This document shows, one piece after another, positions 37,075 to 48,929 of a DNA stretch of 64,000 bases; the stretch's first letter is position 1; every line of letters begins with the position of its first letter. The notes beneath the pieces were generated by a model that did not search any database, was not told the DNA's origin, and worked only from the letters and a program-made list of their open reading frames with translations. The DNA lies in the NCBI GenBank assembly GCA_038503075.1, contig JBCAML010000008.1, positions 1,550,001 to 1,614,000 of the forward strand. The letters are read 5' to 3'. Made by a program: the position numbers and the translations under genes. Source of the DNA: Gyromitra esculenta. Taxonomy: Eukaryota > Ascomycota > Pezizomycetes > Pezizales > Discinaceae.

Positions 37075-38372
37075 GACCCGTGGCCGAGCTCTGCTGATTC
37101 TAACGCAAAGAACTGAGGTGGAAGAGGTGGTGGCGGCAAAGAGGAATGTACGCGGGGCGGGGGTGCGGTGAGGCTCTCATAGTGGGCTTTTTGGGAGCGG
37201 AAGAATTTACGTAAGAGTGGTCCGGGCGGCGCAAAACATGCATTTTCCAGTGGAGCGGCGCCACTGTTTCTCTTCCTCCGACAGCTTTCTTCTTCCATTA
37301 ACCATCGTGTACCGTTGGTCCCGAGGTGAAATGAGTATTGTAGTGCGACCGAAGGATAGGCCCATGCGCTAGTCCTCCTGGGGTGAAAGAGGAGGCGTGA
37401 AGGCGGCATGAGCGCTAAACTGGCCCATACCATCGCGAGCGTTTCGTTTTTCAGCCTTACGGGCTCTGGATACGATTATCCAGTCGAGTAAGGGTGAGAA
37501 TCATTTCCGAGTAGGGGCGATGGGTGCAAACACCATCGCCTCTCGAGCTTCTTCCGACATGCCATGCTCCAGGGCGTCCATCTTGAGTTCGTCGAAGTTT
37601 AGCTGGCCCACGATCCTTTGAAAATCGGCTAGATAAGCTGAGAAGTCGCGTTTCCTTGACGGTGAAAGCTTCCCGTCGAGCGGTACTGGTCCTGATCTCC
37701 AGCGGTTTCCAGGCGGCGATAAGTTGTTCTGCGCTGGTCCAGGTGGTGAGGCTGAGGGAGGACGGTGCCGAACTTGTTCCAACGTCGCTCCTTCTGCACG
37801 ATTGATAGATAGAGGATCATCGCGTCTCGTTTGCAAAGCGGTCTCTGCTTGACAGTGAAGCTGGAATGAGTTGGACGGACGGGAAGTTTGGTTCGGGAAC
37901 CGTCAAACTTTTCTGGATCCGCATCCGTTCCGAAATACGACTTACGGTCGATGGAGGTGGTGAGCGAGGTTGGGGCTGGGACTGATGACGGCTCCGCTTC
38001 GTTGCGTTCCTCGCGTAATCTGGCGATGAGGTCGGCGGCTTCAGCGACTCGTTGGTCCTGTTGCATGGCGTGTCGGTCGCATTGTCCGCTTGGATTTTCG
38101 CCGTGTTGAGTTTTATCTCTAGCTCTTGCGCTTCTCCGAAGAACGTCAACTTGATCTTCTAAAGTTCTTTGAGATCTCGAGCTGATTATACAACTCGACA
38201 GGGTCATCTCAGTTCTGAGCAAAGGCGTCTTTTGTGGGAAGTGGGTGGTGACAGCGGCTCCTTCAGAGGAGGCAGGGCGAGACTCACGATCTAGATTGAT
38301 CACTCGGATAGAATGCGTAAAGAGTGTTGCTGCCCACTCGTGAGTGACTTCAGAGAGTTTGTGGTCTTCCAA
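37065..38372 (-). pseudogene. E6 gag, heavily broken
   Basis: Fragments in three frames: EGAAVTTHFPQKTP at the start (the ATG seen in E0 and E3 has become GTG), coiled-coil pieces, DPEKFDGSRTKLP, FSAYLADFQRIVGQLNFDE, and a zinc knuckle region with lost residues (ACFAPPGPLLRKF in place of CMFCAAPDHSYANC). Almost all damage is 1-6 nt deletions. Confidence 0.8.
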
Positions 38373-38464
38373 GAGGAAAGATTTGGAGGATGGATTGGCG
38401 AATCCAACCGAGAATTTCCATATAGGTGCGTCGCAGAGAGTGCAGTAGTAGATGAAGAACGTAA

Positions 38465-38862
38465 TCTCACGGTTGAGTCCCCGTTTAAGTTCGGTATCCC
38501 CCGGAGGTGAGCGCTACTTAAGCGATCAACACGTTCAAAGAGCGCAGGCTTTCTACAGGTCCTACGATGGATATACTTCAAGCGTGATCGGCGCGGTTCA
38601 TACGACAGCGATTCTGAGGTAGAATCGAGTGAGATTATGACTTGATACGTAAGAAGAAAACGAGAACGTTCTTAAGAAAAGAAAGATATAACAGCGCAAC
38701 CAAAATCCTTCCTTAAATACCCCGCTTTTCAAGAACACCACCAACAACCCGGCGACAACCGAAACACAAAGACATTATTATAATAACCCGAAACCTAACC
38801 AAACAACAATGAAATTGTACAACCATCCCAACCACGATTCATCCTCGAATCAATCCATGAAA
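38465..38862 (-). repeat. E6 5' LTR (GypA-like)
   Basis: 398 bp, TCTCACGG to CCATGAAA, shortened by deletions in the U5 part (GAGCGCTACTT for GAGCAGTGCTACTT) and in the self-primer (ACGTTCTTAAG for ACGTTGCTTAAG on the plus strand). Confidence 0.87.
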
Positions 38863-38867
38863 TTAGG

Positions 38868-39339
38868 AAGATTAAGCATCAGTTGTTTTCTTCAAAGATA
38901 CACTGTGATTTGTCAGGAGAAGTGTCAAAGTAAAGACTCATGTGCATATCATGTGATCGGCTATACAATATCCCGGCGCGGATGATTGGTTGTACCGACT
39001 TGGATAGAATGTTATACCATGTTGGACAGAATGGTGTGCGGGGAACGATAGTACTAAGGCAACAGTACTGAGATGGATTTTACTTAAGTACGGGGTATAG
39101 GAGTAGTTCTGGTTATCATCAATATTATTCAGTATCTCCCTCATACCAGCTATCCTGTTTACCCGCTGTCCTGTGCCTGTATTTTATTACTCTTGGCAAT
39201 GGTATTTACGCTTGATCATTTCGAGACGCTATATTAAAGTTATAGGCCCTATTACATCTGGTTAACTGTAGGGCAAAATTCCCAATACAGAAGCACGTAT
39301 ATGTAACTCAACAAAAACCTAAATGCAACTCTTAGTAGC
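38868..39339 (+). pseudogene. Copia 3' end and flank up to VPS25
   Basis: Directly after the TTAGG duplication the copia coding end continues; in a neighbouring frame it reads IKHQLFSSKIHCDLSGEVSK and stop near 38936. The remaining 400 bp hold TGTTGGACAGAATGG (about 39021), which resembles a copia LTR start, but no second copy is visible to prove it. No other gene seen; the 3' flank of VPS25 lies at the right. Confidence 0.45.
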
Positions 39340-40062
39340 TTAAAAGAACTTGACACCCCTCTCATCCTCATTTGCGCCAAATATCTGGGCATTCCCCCGC
39401 TTCACCAATATGTCCAACGCCTTCCTCAAAATATACGGATCAATCCCATGAAACTCTATCCCCCTCCAAAGAATTAGCATCCCTATCACACAGGTTTTGG
39501 TGTATGGAGAGACAAACCTTGAGAAACCGTCAAATCCCCTTCCGAGATCTCATACAGCGTCAAAACAGAGCCTTTCTGACCAGTGTTATCAATCCACTCG
39601 TAGATAGCGTTTGCCCATTCCTCCGGGTTACGCCAATACACGATCGCCGTAGACTTTGAGGTGCCGTCCCATTCGAGAACGCCCTCTTTGACCATGGCGT
39701 CGAGGAGCTCGAGTGCGTCTTTTTGTTTTAGACGGCCTGGATGATTAGTTTAACTGGGGGTTTAGTATCCAGTACGTGGGGAGACATACGACCGAGTCTT
39801 TTGTTCCAGAATAGATCTGTCTCTAGTGCGTCACTGACATGGAGCCGCCAGAGCTTATGTTGGCGGCAGTAGTTGAGGATGAAGGGGGACCATATTGACC
39901 GTTGGGCGACCCAGGTGGATTCGTTTGGCTGCGTGGAGGGGTTGGCGTCAGCGGGGTTCGGTTTGGGCGGGGGGGGGGGGAGAGTTATCTGGTGAAGAAG
40001 GGGGGGAATTCATAGAACTCTGGGAATATAGAGCCACTCGTGGTGGTGGTAGTCGTGGCCAT
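39340..40062 (-). CDS. VPS25: ESCRT-II subunit VPS25 (4 exons, 183 aa)
   Basis: Vps25 joins Vps22 and Vps36 in ESCRT-II on endosomes and recruits Vps20/ESCRT-III through two winged-helix domains. Exons (minus strand): 40062-39989, 39932-39790, 39736-39518, 39455-39340; lengths add to 184 codons. The N-terminal PPXY-like segment reads FPEFYEFPPFFTRQPN, where FPPxFTRQPN is conserved to yeast. The first winged helix contains WSPFILNYCRQHKLW; the second contains STAIVYWRNPEEWANAIYEW, then GSVLTLYEISEGD, and it ends GVKFF. Introns 2 and 3 are GT-AG with branch-like ACTAAAC and GCTAAT. Intron 1 appears to be AT-AC. The ATG at 40062 gives MATTTTTTSG. Divergent from the carrier gene; its 3' end faces the transposon nest. 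Confidence 0.9.
39933..39988 (-). other. Candidate AT-AC intron in VPS25
   Basis: Minus strand: exon ...TTCACCAG, intron ATAACTCT...CTCCAC, exon GCAGCCAAAC. This is the only join that gives FFTRQPN with correct phase; no GT or GC donor exists between the two exons. A GCTGAC branch motif lies about 14-19 nt before the 3' end, and the donor is not the U12 ATATCCTT type. The intron holds a run of 12 C, so an assembly error should be excluded. Confidence 0.6.
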
Positions 40063-40294
40063 TATGTGGTGGTGGTGGTGGTGGCGGTGGTGGTCGAGAT
40101 AGCTATGTTGGGATTGGTGGTGGGGCTAGATAATACGCGCGTGATACTGGTATCGTACCTGCGGGCAACCAACCAAGCTTTGCGGCTCAACAAGTCCCTG
40201 CACTCGTCCCCTGCTTCTTTCCTCACTCCCTTCCCTTCCCTTCCCTCCCCCCTTCCACCGCTGTACCCCACCAGATGCCTCGACCAGGCCCGCC
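40063..40294. promoter_or_regulatory. Shared promoter region VPS25 / mitochondrial carrier
   Basis: 232 bp between two divergent start codons. Contains a GTGGTGGTGGTGGTGGCGGTGG repeat (40068-40094) and, nearer the carrier, pyrimidine-rich CCCTTCCCTTCC. No clear TATA box. Promoter function is inferred from the layout. Confidence 0.5.
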
Positions 40295-41577
40295 ATGAAC
40301 AAAGACCTCAATGTTTCTCTACCCTCCTCCGATGTCGAGAGCGCAGCTGGCCGCAAACCGCAGAACAACATCGTGCAAGGTACTTCTGCAGCAGGCGTGA
40401 GAGCGATCGGGGTGCAACTGATCACGTTCTACTTCCGAGCGCCAGTGAAAGCATTTTTCCGCATGAGGGTGGATTACATGGTAGTATCCAGCATCCCCAT
40501 TAGCAAGAAGTAATGTATATATATAATATCTAACATATATACTCTATAGCAAATGGCCCGTGCAATAAATCCCAGAATCCAAGCAAACGAGAGATGGTCA
40601 TATCGACAAACCACCCCCCTCCTGCTGGTCCACGCCGTGAAACACCACGGCTGGGGCTTCATCCCAAACCAAGGTACTATCACCATCCAGAGCTTCCAAA
40701 ACCTGTCTACTAACCCCCTCTAGTTCTTCCACCACTAATAGCTAACGTCTCCATCGGCGCCGTCCTGTACACAACCTACCTCACTACCCTCTCCTCCCTC
40801 CACTCCCCCTCCTCCCAGCACTCGAAACGAGTATACCCGCCGCCGCCTCTCAGCGCCACTTTCACCGCCGGATTCGCAGCGGGAACTATCCAAAGCATTC
40901 TCGCCGCCCCCCTCGACGCATTAGTAGTTCGCTTCAAAGTTTCAGAGATGCTCGAAGGACAATACAAATCCCTCTGGGCCTACGGCCGCCAAAAACTGCG
41001 TGAAATAGGCGTGCGCGGAGTATTCGCCGGATACGGTCTCTCATTCCTAAAAGAGTCACTTGGATACGGTGTCTTTTTCGCTAGTTTCGAGTTTGTGAAG
41101 CAGCAGGCATATTTTGAGTACCTAACTTGGTACTACGGCCGACGTCTTCGTAGTAAGGCGGATGGGGAAGAGGTGTTTATAAAACCACACTATGCGCTAG
41201 AACCGGCGTTTTTACTACTGGCTGGTTTCTCGGCTAGTGTAGCACAGCAGACGGTGCAGCATCCGTTGACTAAAATTCAGGATGTACATTATGGTCGACT
41301 GGAGTCTATTGATTATGCAGCGAGGGTAGATCGGAAGGCGGCGTTGGAGTCATATGCAAAGGCTTATAGGCGGACTATGCAGCAGTGCCGTTTGCAGGCG
41401 GCGAAGGTTGGGGGGTGGAGAGCGTGGATTTATAGAGGGTTTGTGATGAATACGTTGCGACAGGTGCCGAGCACTAGTGCTGGACTGATTGTGTTTGAAT
41501 TGGTGAGGAGGCGATATGCCGGTGAGAGTGAGGGGGTGGTTATTGAGTATGAGAATAGTCGGATTTTGTTGTCGTGA
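40295..41577 (+). CDS. Mitochondrial carrier family protein (3 exons, 387 aa)
   Basis: Exons 40295-40480, 40550-40673, 40724-41577; GT-AG introns of 69 and 50 bp with branch sites TCTAAC and ACTAAC; total 388 codons. SLC25-type inner-membrane transporter by its repeats: LSATFTAGFAAGTIQSILAA before PLDALVVRFK (a diverged Px[D/E]xx[K/R] signature) and, in the last repeat, FLLLAGFSASVAQQTVQHPL then TKIQ. Helix-like GYGLSFLKESLGYGVFFASFE lies between. An N-terminal repeat is recognisable only as VRAIGVQLITFYFRAPVKAFFR. Substrate unknown; the signatures are too degenerate to assign a subfamily, and it looks like one of the fungal-specific carriers. Tail-to-tail with the RING gene. Confidence 0.8.
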
Positions 41578-42112
41578 TGGCTAAGATGGGTGATACCCGG
41601 TTTAGAGTATGCACATGGACAAATGGCATTTTACATTCTAGGCGAATAGGGGGATGGAGTTCATAGACGGTGGTTGGTTATATATATATATAGATCTCAA
41701 TTCATGCAAATAGACCTGCGAAATTCATTTCCTTTCTACTCTCCCAATCATTTCACTCCGAGTGATTTTTCATGTCAACATACGTCATGAAACTCCAACC
41801 CCCCCCATAAGATGTCATTCCCTGATAGCTATAGCTATGACTTCAAATATGTAGTGTAAACATGGCCTCTACATCCCCCCAACCTTTGTTCCCCTACTCT
41901 TGACCCTCCAACCCGAACTACCCCCTCTTCCATAAAAAGGAAAGACATCAGCTCAGTAAAACAAAGCCAAGACCTCGCGGACCTCGATTCGATATAACCC
42001 ATCGGTACCACCGATCAGCCCATCACCCTTGTCCACCAAGTTCCTGCACCAATCAGTGTAAAATAAATAAATAAATAAAGGGATACAATATAAAAAATCT
42101 ACCTCCGCTAAC
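41578..42112. other. Convergent intergenic region with microsatellites
   Basis: 3' flanks of the carrier and the RING gene. Holds a TA run at about 41680-41692 and tandem AAATA units at 42062-42078 (AAATAAATAAATAAATAAAG). No gene seen. Confidence 0.6.
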
Positions 42113-44453
42113 TCAAGCACCTCTCTTGCCTCCATTCGTCATCAGTGTAACCTTCTTAAATTTCTTCTTCCCTCCCTTTGTGGTGGGTGATCTAGGGCCA
42201 CCGCCCTGGAGTCTTTCTAACGTCTCGTCGTCTAAAAACTCCCTTTCCCAATCCTGCCATCCGCCCGTGTCCCTCTGTACAGGTGCCGGACCCGTCGCAT
42301 CCCGCGACAGCACCAATGGAGTCCCCCAGACCGTCCTTGAGCTCGGACTCCCTAGTTCAAGTGGAGGAGACGTTCCAAGTGGCGGTGCAGACACGGTGCC
42401 TTCGCTGCGCTCTGGAAGAGCGTCCTGTAGACTTTCCTGCTCGGCCAACGTAACCCACTCTTCTTCATCCCAGCCACGGCCATTGCCTTCGCCTCGTCGC
42501 CGAAGACGCTGTACGACTTCTTCTTCCCTTTCAGCGCGGAGCCGGTCTCGTTCCTCTTTTGCTTCCTTTTCAGTTTTCTTTTTGCGGCGACGCTCGATCT
42601 CGCCCTGAAAGCGCGCAAGGATGTCAGCTGGGATCACGTCGGTCCAGTCACATTCCAGGAAGGCGACTTCGCAACCGGCGGGGAGGTGCGCTAGGTATTT
42701 GGTGCGCTTGCGGAGGTCGTCATCGACGGTGTGGGAGGTGGTGACGTTTTCGACGCGGGGGAGGATGGTGGACGAAAAAGACGAGTATGGGCCAAAGGCA
42801 GTGCGGAGAATGCGGATATCAAGAGGAGAGAGATAATAATGGGGGAGGGACTGGTAGAAGAAGTAGGCTGCATCATGAGCTGTGGGGGCATATGTGGGGG
42901 CGTCGGCACGGAGCTGGGAGGCACGAGCAGCAGCTATAGATGCAGAGAGCTCAGATGTTACTGGACGTTTACCTGTTGCTGTTTCTGAGGGGGTTTCTGG
43001 GAGTGCTTCGAATGATGGTTGAGAGGGTGCTGTGGATTGGGATCGGGAACCGGCGGAGGAAGAATGCCCGGAGGAGGCTTCATGAATTACATGGTAGAAT
43101 ACCGGTACGTCATCGCTTTCGTTAAACACAATCTCCGGCCTTTCCACTTCCCTTTCCTCCACTTTCTGTGGCTCGACCACTTCCTGCGGTGGATTTCCCA
43201 TTCCCTTAATCCCGTCCCTCGCGATCATGACTGCCGCCACTGCCTTCCTTGTCCATTCGCCGTCCTCACCAAACATCACCTCGTCCTCCCTCGCCATCTG
43301 CTCAAGCTCCTTGATTTCCCTTGTAAACTGTTCCTCCATGTAATCCTCCGTCCCTTTCATCACCCTCGCATAATCCATCGCCTCCGCCGCAAAATGCCAC
43401 GGGATATCCTCCAATTTCTCTGGAGCATCAGCATTATCTCTCGGTAGCGCTAATGTGCTCCCGTGCCGGCGCATCACGAGCCGGAGAACAACGTCCTCGC
43501 CTTCGCGTGGAGTCGGATTTTCTTGTCCAATAAAAAAGCGTACGGGGCGCGTTTCCGAGATGTAGACGCTGTCCATACAGATGACGCACTTCTTATAGCG
43601 CGGCTTCTTTTCCGTAGAACTGCCTTGATGGTGTTGGTTTTTAGTTTCCTCAACCGATGCCATATATCGGAGTAAACACGGAAGACAAAATATATGTCCA
43701 CATTTTGCCATTCGTGGGGCAACAGGTGTTGACAGACAAATGGGGCAGCTTGCGCGCTGTGTTTGTTCCGAAGCAAGGACCTGCAAAACAAGGTCCCAGT
43801 GAAGATGTACATCCGAATCAACGGCTTGAGCACGGTAATCGCCGCGCGGATGCACGAGGAAACGGTAGTTTGCATTTATATAACTATAAGGATCGGTCAA
43901 TTAGCCCGTGCCGGGCCAAAATGTAACTGTAACGTTAAAAAGACCTACCGAGCTTTGTCGGCCGCGTGATATCCAGAACCCAAGCCCCAGGTCGGGGTCC
44001 TACGGATATTACGGCGGTAGTCGTTACGATGGGCGTCGCTGCGTGGTGCGGCAACGTTCCAATTCATTAGATGTGTAATGGAAGTGCCCTTCCGGCCAGT
44101 CGGTAACGCCATTGTGGTCTAAGCTTAAATTAGCTACGGCTTGTCCCCTCTTCCTAAATTTCAGACGGTGGTTATTATACCTCGTCGATATGGTCCTCCG
44201 CGTATCGCGGGGTATTTGGCTTCCTGTGATTTTTGTGGTTCTTGCGCCCCACCTGGCCGTTCCTGGGAGCAGCTAAAACGTTCCTCGCGGCGACACTAGC
44301 GCCGAGTGTACCGCCTCCTCCGCTGCGTCTCTGAAGCTCGTTTCCAGACGAGGGGAGACTGATTTGTGGTGGGGCGGTGGAACTTGACGACGACGAGGAG
44401 TTGGTTGATTTGGTGGCGGGGAACTGGGCCGAGAGTTGAGAATTCGAAGACAT
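42113..44453 (-). CDS. MAG2: MAG2/RNF10-like RING ubiquitin ligase (3 exons, 737 aa)
   Basis: Exons (minus): 44453-44181, 44118-43949, 43883-42113; GT-AG introns of 62 and 65 bp with GCTAAT branch motifs; 738 codons with phase kept. The N-terminus is Ser-rich and basic (GQVGRKNHKNHRKPNTPRYA), followed by the family block GTSITHLMNW ... GLGSGYHAADKARYINANYRF. C3HC4 RING: CPICLSTPVAPRMAKCGHIF, CLPC, then CVIC after a charged insert. Downstream TRPVRFF and GEDVVLRLVMR are typical of Mag2/RNF10. A charged coiled-coil region (FQGEIERRRKKKTEKEAKEE) precedes the basic C-terminus (KKKFKKVTLMT). Yeast Mag2 and human RNF10 ubiquitinate 40S proteins during ribosome quality control; same role inferred. 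Confidence 0.87.
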
Positions 44454-45567
44454 TGCGGCGTGAGGGGGTAGTGAGGGAATGAGGAAAGGAACGAAGCAAG
44501 AAGGAATGAGGGAATCGAAGAGAACAGAAACAGACGTGAGGTCCGTAGGTGGGAACACACCTAAGGGATTCTAGATATTATGTAGAGCGGAGCGGAGTGG
44601 AGTGGAGTGCGGGCAGGACAGGATTACCACACAGGAAAGACGGGTGGCTGAATAGACTCACCCTTTGCTGGGGAGTCGACCGCTGGAGGGTGACGGTGAG
44701 GGGGGAGAAGGGGGAGGAGAAGAGGAGAGAAGGAAGAGAAGGGGAAGAGGAAAGAGGAGGGAGAAGAGAGACGTGAGGTTGGCCTGGTCTGAGTAATCTG
44801 CGCTTCCGCCATCAGTCATCACGGATCACGCGAAGATCATCACGGGAATGGATAAAGAGGATAAAAGAGAGCGGAAAGAGGCGAGACGAGGCGAGACGAG
44901 GCGAGAAGCGAGCGAGAAGAGAAAACAGACAGAAGAGAAGAGACGAGAAGAGGAAACAGATAGAAGAGAAGAGACGAGACGCAGTAGATTGAAGTCTCCA
45001 GAGCCTATTGCCAATACAGGACTTCTTCTCCCAGCTTCAATCGAGCAGATGCGGATTCCTCGCCATCTCATCTGGCTTATCACGATCACCAACGGGCTTA
45101 CTCTTCACCACCAGCAAGACACCACCGAGAGCAGAGAGAAGACTGCTGTTCCCAGCATATACCTCCATCTGTGTATGTCCTCAGTCTCCTCAGTCCTTAT
45201 CGCTATTCCCGCCTCAGAGCTGATTCTCTTATCGATTCTCGCTGCAGAAATCCATCGTTGGCCCGTCAATCGATAATACCCTCGGCCGGCAACATCCGCC
45301 AACCCTAACCCTGCATATCCAGAGCTTCAATATTCGAAAACTCCAAAAACACCTCTACAAATTCTGATATCGAGGGATAAATCCCTCGTAACACTTCAAT
45401 TTCCCATCTGGAGCTTCCTCTGGTAGATACCTGCTTCTGTACGGTATCTGAGATGCCCAGCTCCCCCTCACGACCCCACCATCGGTGAGACATAGTGGGG
45501 ACTTCCTTGCAGCGCCAATCCCGTCTGCCTCCAGCCCCCCCCCCAAAAAACACCCCCACGACAAAAC
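44454..45567. promoter_or_regulatory. Divergent intergenic region, purine-rich
   Basis: Between the RING gene and COG4 start codons. 44698-44985 is nearly pure purine on the plus strand, with GCGAGACGAG-type tandem units at about 44880-44912. Open frames here are low-complexity (RREETRREASEKRK-type) and not credible. It must contain both promoters; no TATA box recognised. Confidence 0.45.
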
Positions 45568-48081
45568 ATGTCCGCCACCAACGGCCACCCGCCATATCCA
45601 GACTCCGACACCGACGATCTCTCCGCCGCCCCTCCACCAGACATCAATGCCTGCACCACCGTTGCGGACCTCCATGCCGCCCTCGCCCACCTCAATGCAC
45701 AGGAAACCCTCGTCACCAACCGCCTAGATGCCCTCCTGTCCACCCAAGCCGAACTAACCCACTCCCTAACCCGCCTGGACCTCATCCGCGCCCACCTCGG
45801 TACCCAAGTCGTTGCCGCGCGCTCCCTCTCAAACACAATGCTCTCCCCCGCCGCCGCCACCGCAGCCCGCGTCTCCTCGGCCGTGCGCCGCCTCGACACC
45901 GAACAATCGCGCGTCAAAGCCACCCTCGAAGTCGTCTCCCAAGTCGCTGAACTCAAAGCCTGCGCCCTCGGTGTCACTGGTAGCATGGGCGCTCCTCAGG
46001 ACTGGGAAACCGCCGCAGGCTACCTACATCGTGCGTCGAAAGTGCCTGCCGACATCATCGCAGGTTCGTTCGCGGAGGAAATGGTGCCGACTGCAGAAGT
46101 GCCGGATCCGCCTGGGGTTACGCTCGAGAATGCTGCGGCTTCGCTGTGTGGGCTGTTTTTGAGGGAGTTTGAGAAGGCTGCAGCACAGGGTGATGGTGAG
46201 AAGGTTACGAGATTCTTTAAGCTATTTCCGTTGATTGGGAGAACGGAGGTCGGTTTGGATGTGTATGGACGTTATGTATGTCAGGGTGTTGCAGTGAGGG
46301 CTAGAGATGGTATGCGTGGGAAGGGCGAGGGGCTTGGAGACTTTTGGTATGCGAATGCGTTGAGTAGGCTGTTCGAACATATTGCAAGTATTGTGGAGCA
46401 GCATGGAGGGTTGGTGGAGAAGCATTATGGTAAAGGGAGGATGGTGAGGGTTATTGAAAGGTTGCAGATTGAAGCAGATACACAGGGTGGGATTATCGTG
46501 GATACGTGGGGTGATGAGAGGAGCGTGGATAGGAAGGTAAGCTGCTTACGGTTGAGTAATATTTCATAATATTTCATATCTGACGTTACGCTCATTGCCC
46601 TCTAGCTCACCGATATCAAAACCTACGCCTTTTCTTTTCTCGTTCAATCCTTCCTACCTCAAGCCCGTAGTACAATAACTGGCGTCCCTCGCTCAGCCTC
46701 TCCAGCTCCTGGCGCCCCCCGCATGAGTGAGGACGAGGGCGTCGATGTCAAAGAAATCGACATGCTCCTCAGCGAAGTCGGAATCATGCTTGGCCGCTGG
46801 TCCCTCTACTGCCGCTTCATCGCGCGCAAATGCCTGGTATGCCCCCCCACTCTCTCCTCCAAACCCTGCTGACCTTTACCTCCCCAGCCCGACCCATCAT
46901 CCGACTCCGAAGTCGCCACACCACTTACCCTCCCCCCAGTCCTCCAAACCTCCGCTCTATCCATCAAAGTCTACGACCGTCTCTTCCTCCCGTTCGCAGC
47001 AATGACAACCTTCTTCATCCGGCGCTCCGTCGAAAAAGCCTTCCAACTTGACGAAGCCCCATCAGATCTCTCACTCTCTTTAACACATCCAGTCTCTACC
47101 CTCTCCAACCCACCATTCATAACCTCCGCCGTCGACGACATCATGTACATAATCAAGACCCACCTGCAACGCACCCTCCACACATCTCTCCAAGCTCTCA
47201 CCATCGCCGTTATATCCACCATCGGCCGCGTCCTCGGCAGTGATTTCATCGGCATGATACAGCGAAAGATGCAGACTGAATCGTATCCGAAGAGTAATAC
47301 GAACACCCCCGGAGCGCTGCCGCCGGATGATAAAACAGTTGCGTTTCTGGTGCTGCTGAATAATCTAGACGTTGCGTCAGAGTATGCAGCGCGCATTATC
47401 TCTGGGTTTACCACCCCCGGAGAGGGTGGCGTGGTGCTGGAGGAATTGTTCCCGTTTGGAGATGATGCAAAGGCGGTTAGGGATGCACTTAGAGGGATGG
47501 AAGTCACGTTTGAGGGCAAAGCTGGGGAACTTATAAATGATGGGGTTATGGTGTTTTTCAATCAAGTTGTGAAGCCGCGGTTAAGACCGTTGCTGACGGA
47601 CTCATTCCGAGAGGTGGATTATGTAATTGAGGGACAAGGGAAGACTGAGTATGGTGAGGATGGAGAGGAAGTGGTGGTTGAAGAGGAGGTTGTGAAGCTG
47701 CGCTTCCAGGCTGGATGGGATGCATTAATGCTGCCGTATAAGCGGATTTTGACAGAGAAGACATTTGCGAAGCTGTTAAGTACGACTGCGGGGTATTTTT
47801 CGAGACTGTTGGAGAAGCGCATTTGGGGCTATGGAGGGAGGATTAATGAGCTGGGGGCGATACGGTTGGAGAGGGATATAGCGGGGGTTGTGGGGGTCGT
47901 TGTGAGAGGGGGGATGTATGGTGTGAGGGATACGTTTACTCGGTGTGTGCAGATCTGCTTGGTGGTTAATATGGAGGAAGATGAGATTAGTGAGATGTTG
48001 AGTGGGGATGGTGGCGTGGATTGGAAGCTGGAGGTAGATGAGAGGAGGAGGGCGAGGGGGATGGTTGTGGGAGGAAGGTGA
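45568..48081 (+). CDS. COG4: Conserved oligomeric Golgi complex subunit 4 (3 exons, 797 aa)
   Basis: COG4 is a lobe A subunit of the tether for retrograde intra-Golgi vesicles and contacts Golgi SNAREs and Sly1. Exons 45568-46536, 46606-46836, 46888-48081; GT-AG introns of 69 and 51 bp, all phase 0; 798 codons. The N-terminal part is coiled-coil (TTVADLHAALAHLNAQETLV ... RLDTEQSRVKATLEVVSQVAELK). The COG4 domain follows: AQGDGEKVTRFFKLFPLIGR, GLDVYGRYVCQGVA, and later SEDEGVDVKEIDMLLSEVGI and MLGRWSLYCRFI. The C-terminal helical part includes SAVDDIMYIIKTHLQRTLHT and a PLLTDSFREVDYVI segment. Length fits the family. Its ATG follows a CCAAAAAACACCCCCACGAC leader. Confidence 0.88.
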
Positions 48082-48929
48082 TTTGCAGAGGGAGTTTTAT
48101 TAGAATTGAGTTGCCAAACTTTATCTAGGGTCCCTTTTTTGAAGCGATAGTAGTAGATATTTGGGGGGGGATGGTTTTTCGTGAGCAGTTGCATTTACGT
48201 CATAGAAAATGATTTGTCTTTTCTCAGCTTTTTGATAATCTATCTAGGCTTGGGTGTTTTGTTGATTATACTTCTTTACGCTAGCCCTCTGTTGATCTTG
48301 GCTTGCGATATTAATTCTATACCGAGTGTTGTTTTACTATCTGCAAGAATATTAATTAGCAGCATCCTACTTTACAGAAACTGGTTTAGCTGGGCTCAAA
48401 GGAATACTTCTTAACGAACCCGGAGCTCTGTATTTAGTGTAAAAACATCGCAAGGGTTGGCAAGTTCTTTTATCCTTCCAACTTCAGATCTCTTTGATGT
48501 GAATTGGTGTTTCGCTCGGAAAACTAGCTGCGTCATAGAATATGACTCGGTTGGTGAACTAGTTCTGTTGTTGTAATATCGGGGCGCGTAGGGAGGAATA
48601 GAAGACTCGATTGCTTGTATTGCTTAGGCTTGCTTACTAGAGGTGGGCATACGGCCCCTATCTAATTAGCTCTTCAAGTGCCCGTGTGCCCGTGTGCCCG
48701 GGTACCTGTCTCTCAGTCATTTCCAACTCCGAAGCCACACCCGTGGAGGCACCCCGTATTAGGAAGCTTCTCCAACATCTGTATTGGAACGACTCTTAAG
48801 TTAGAATGGGCTCCATGAAGAAGCCAGAGGGCAGAGTGAAGTCTCAAACAAGCACTCATGCAAGACCTACGGGATCATAAACCTACATACGATCACGATA
48901 TTAGATAGGCTTATACCCGGTCTCGTCCT
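48082..48929. other. COG4 3' flank and gene-free sequence
   Basis: No supported gene. A short CCCGTGTG tandem (about 48675-48705) is the only repeat noticed. Confidence 0.5.

Larger units (their letters stand above)
32980..38862 (-). mobile_element. E6: GypA-like retrotransposon in copia RNase H
   Basis: Target duplication TTAGG at 32975-32979 and 38863-38867. LTRs 422 and 398 bp. Gag and pol carry many short deletions plus a Trp to stop change. Its gag leader resembles that of E0. Confidence 0.9.

Noticed and set aside
39021..39180. Copia 3' LTR
   Set aside because: TGTTGGACAG is suggestive, but without a second LTR copy or target duplication the limits cannot be fixed, so it is only mentioned.
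44848..45276. 142-codon open frame in the MAG2/COG4 gap
   Set aside because: It is the translation of a purine repeat (Arg/Glu/Lys only) followed by unrelated sequence; no splice or start support.
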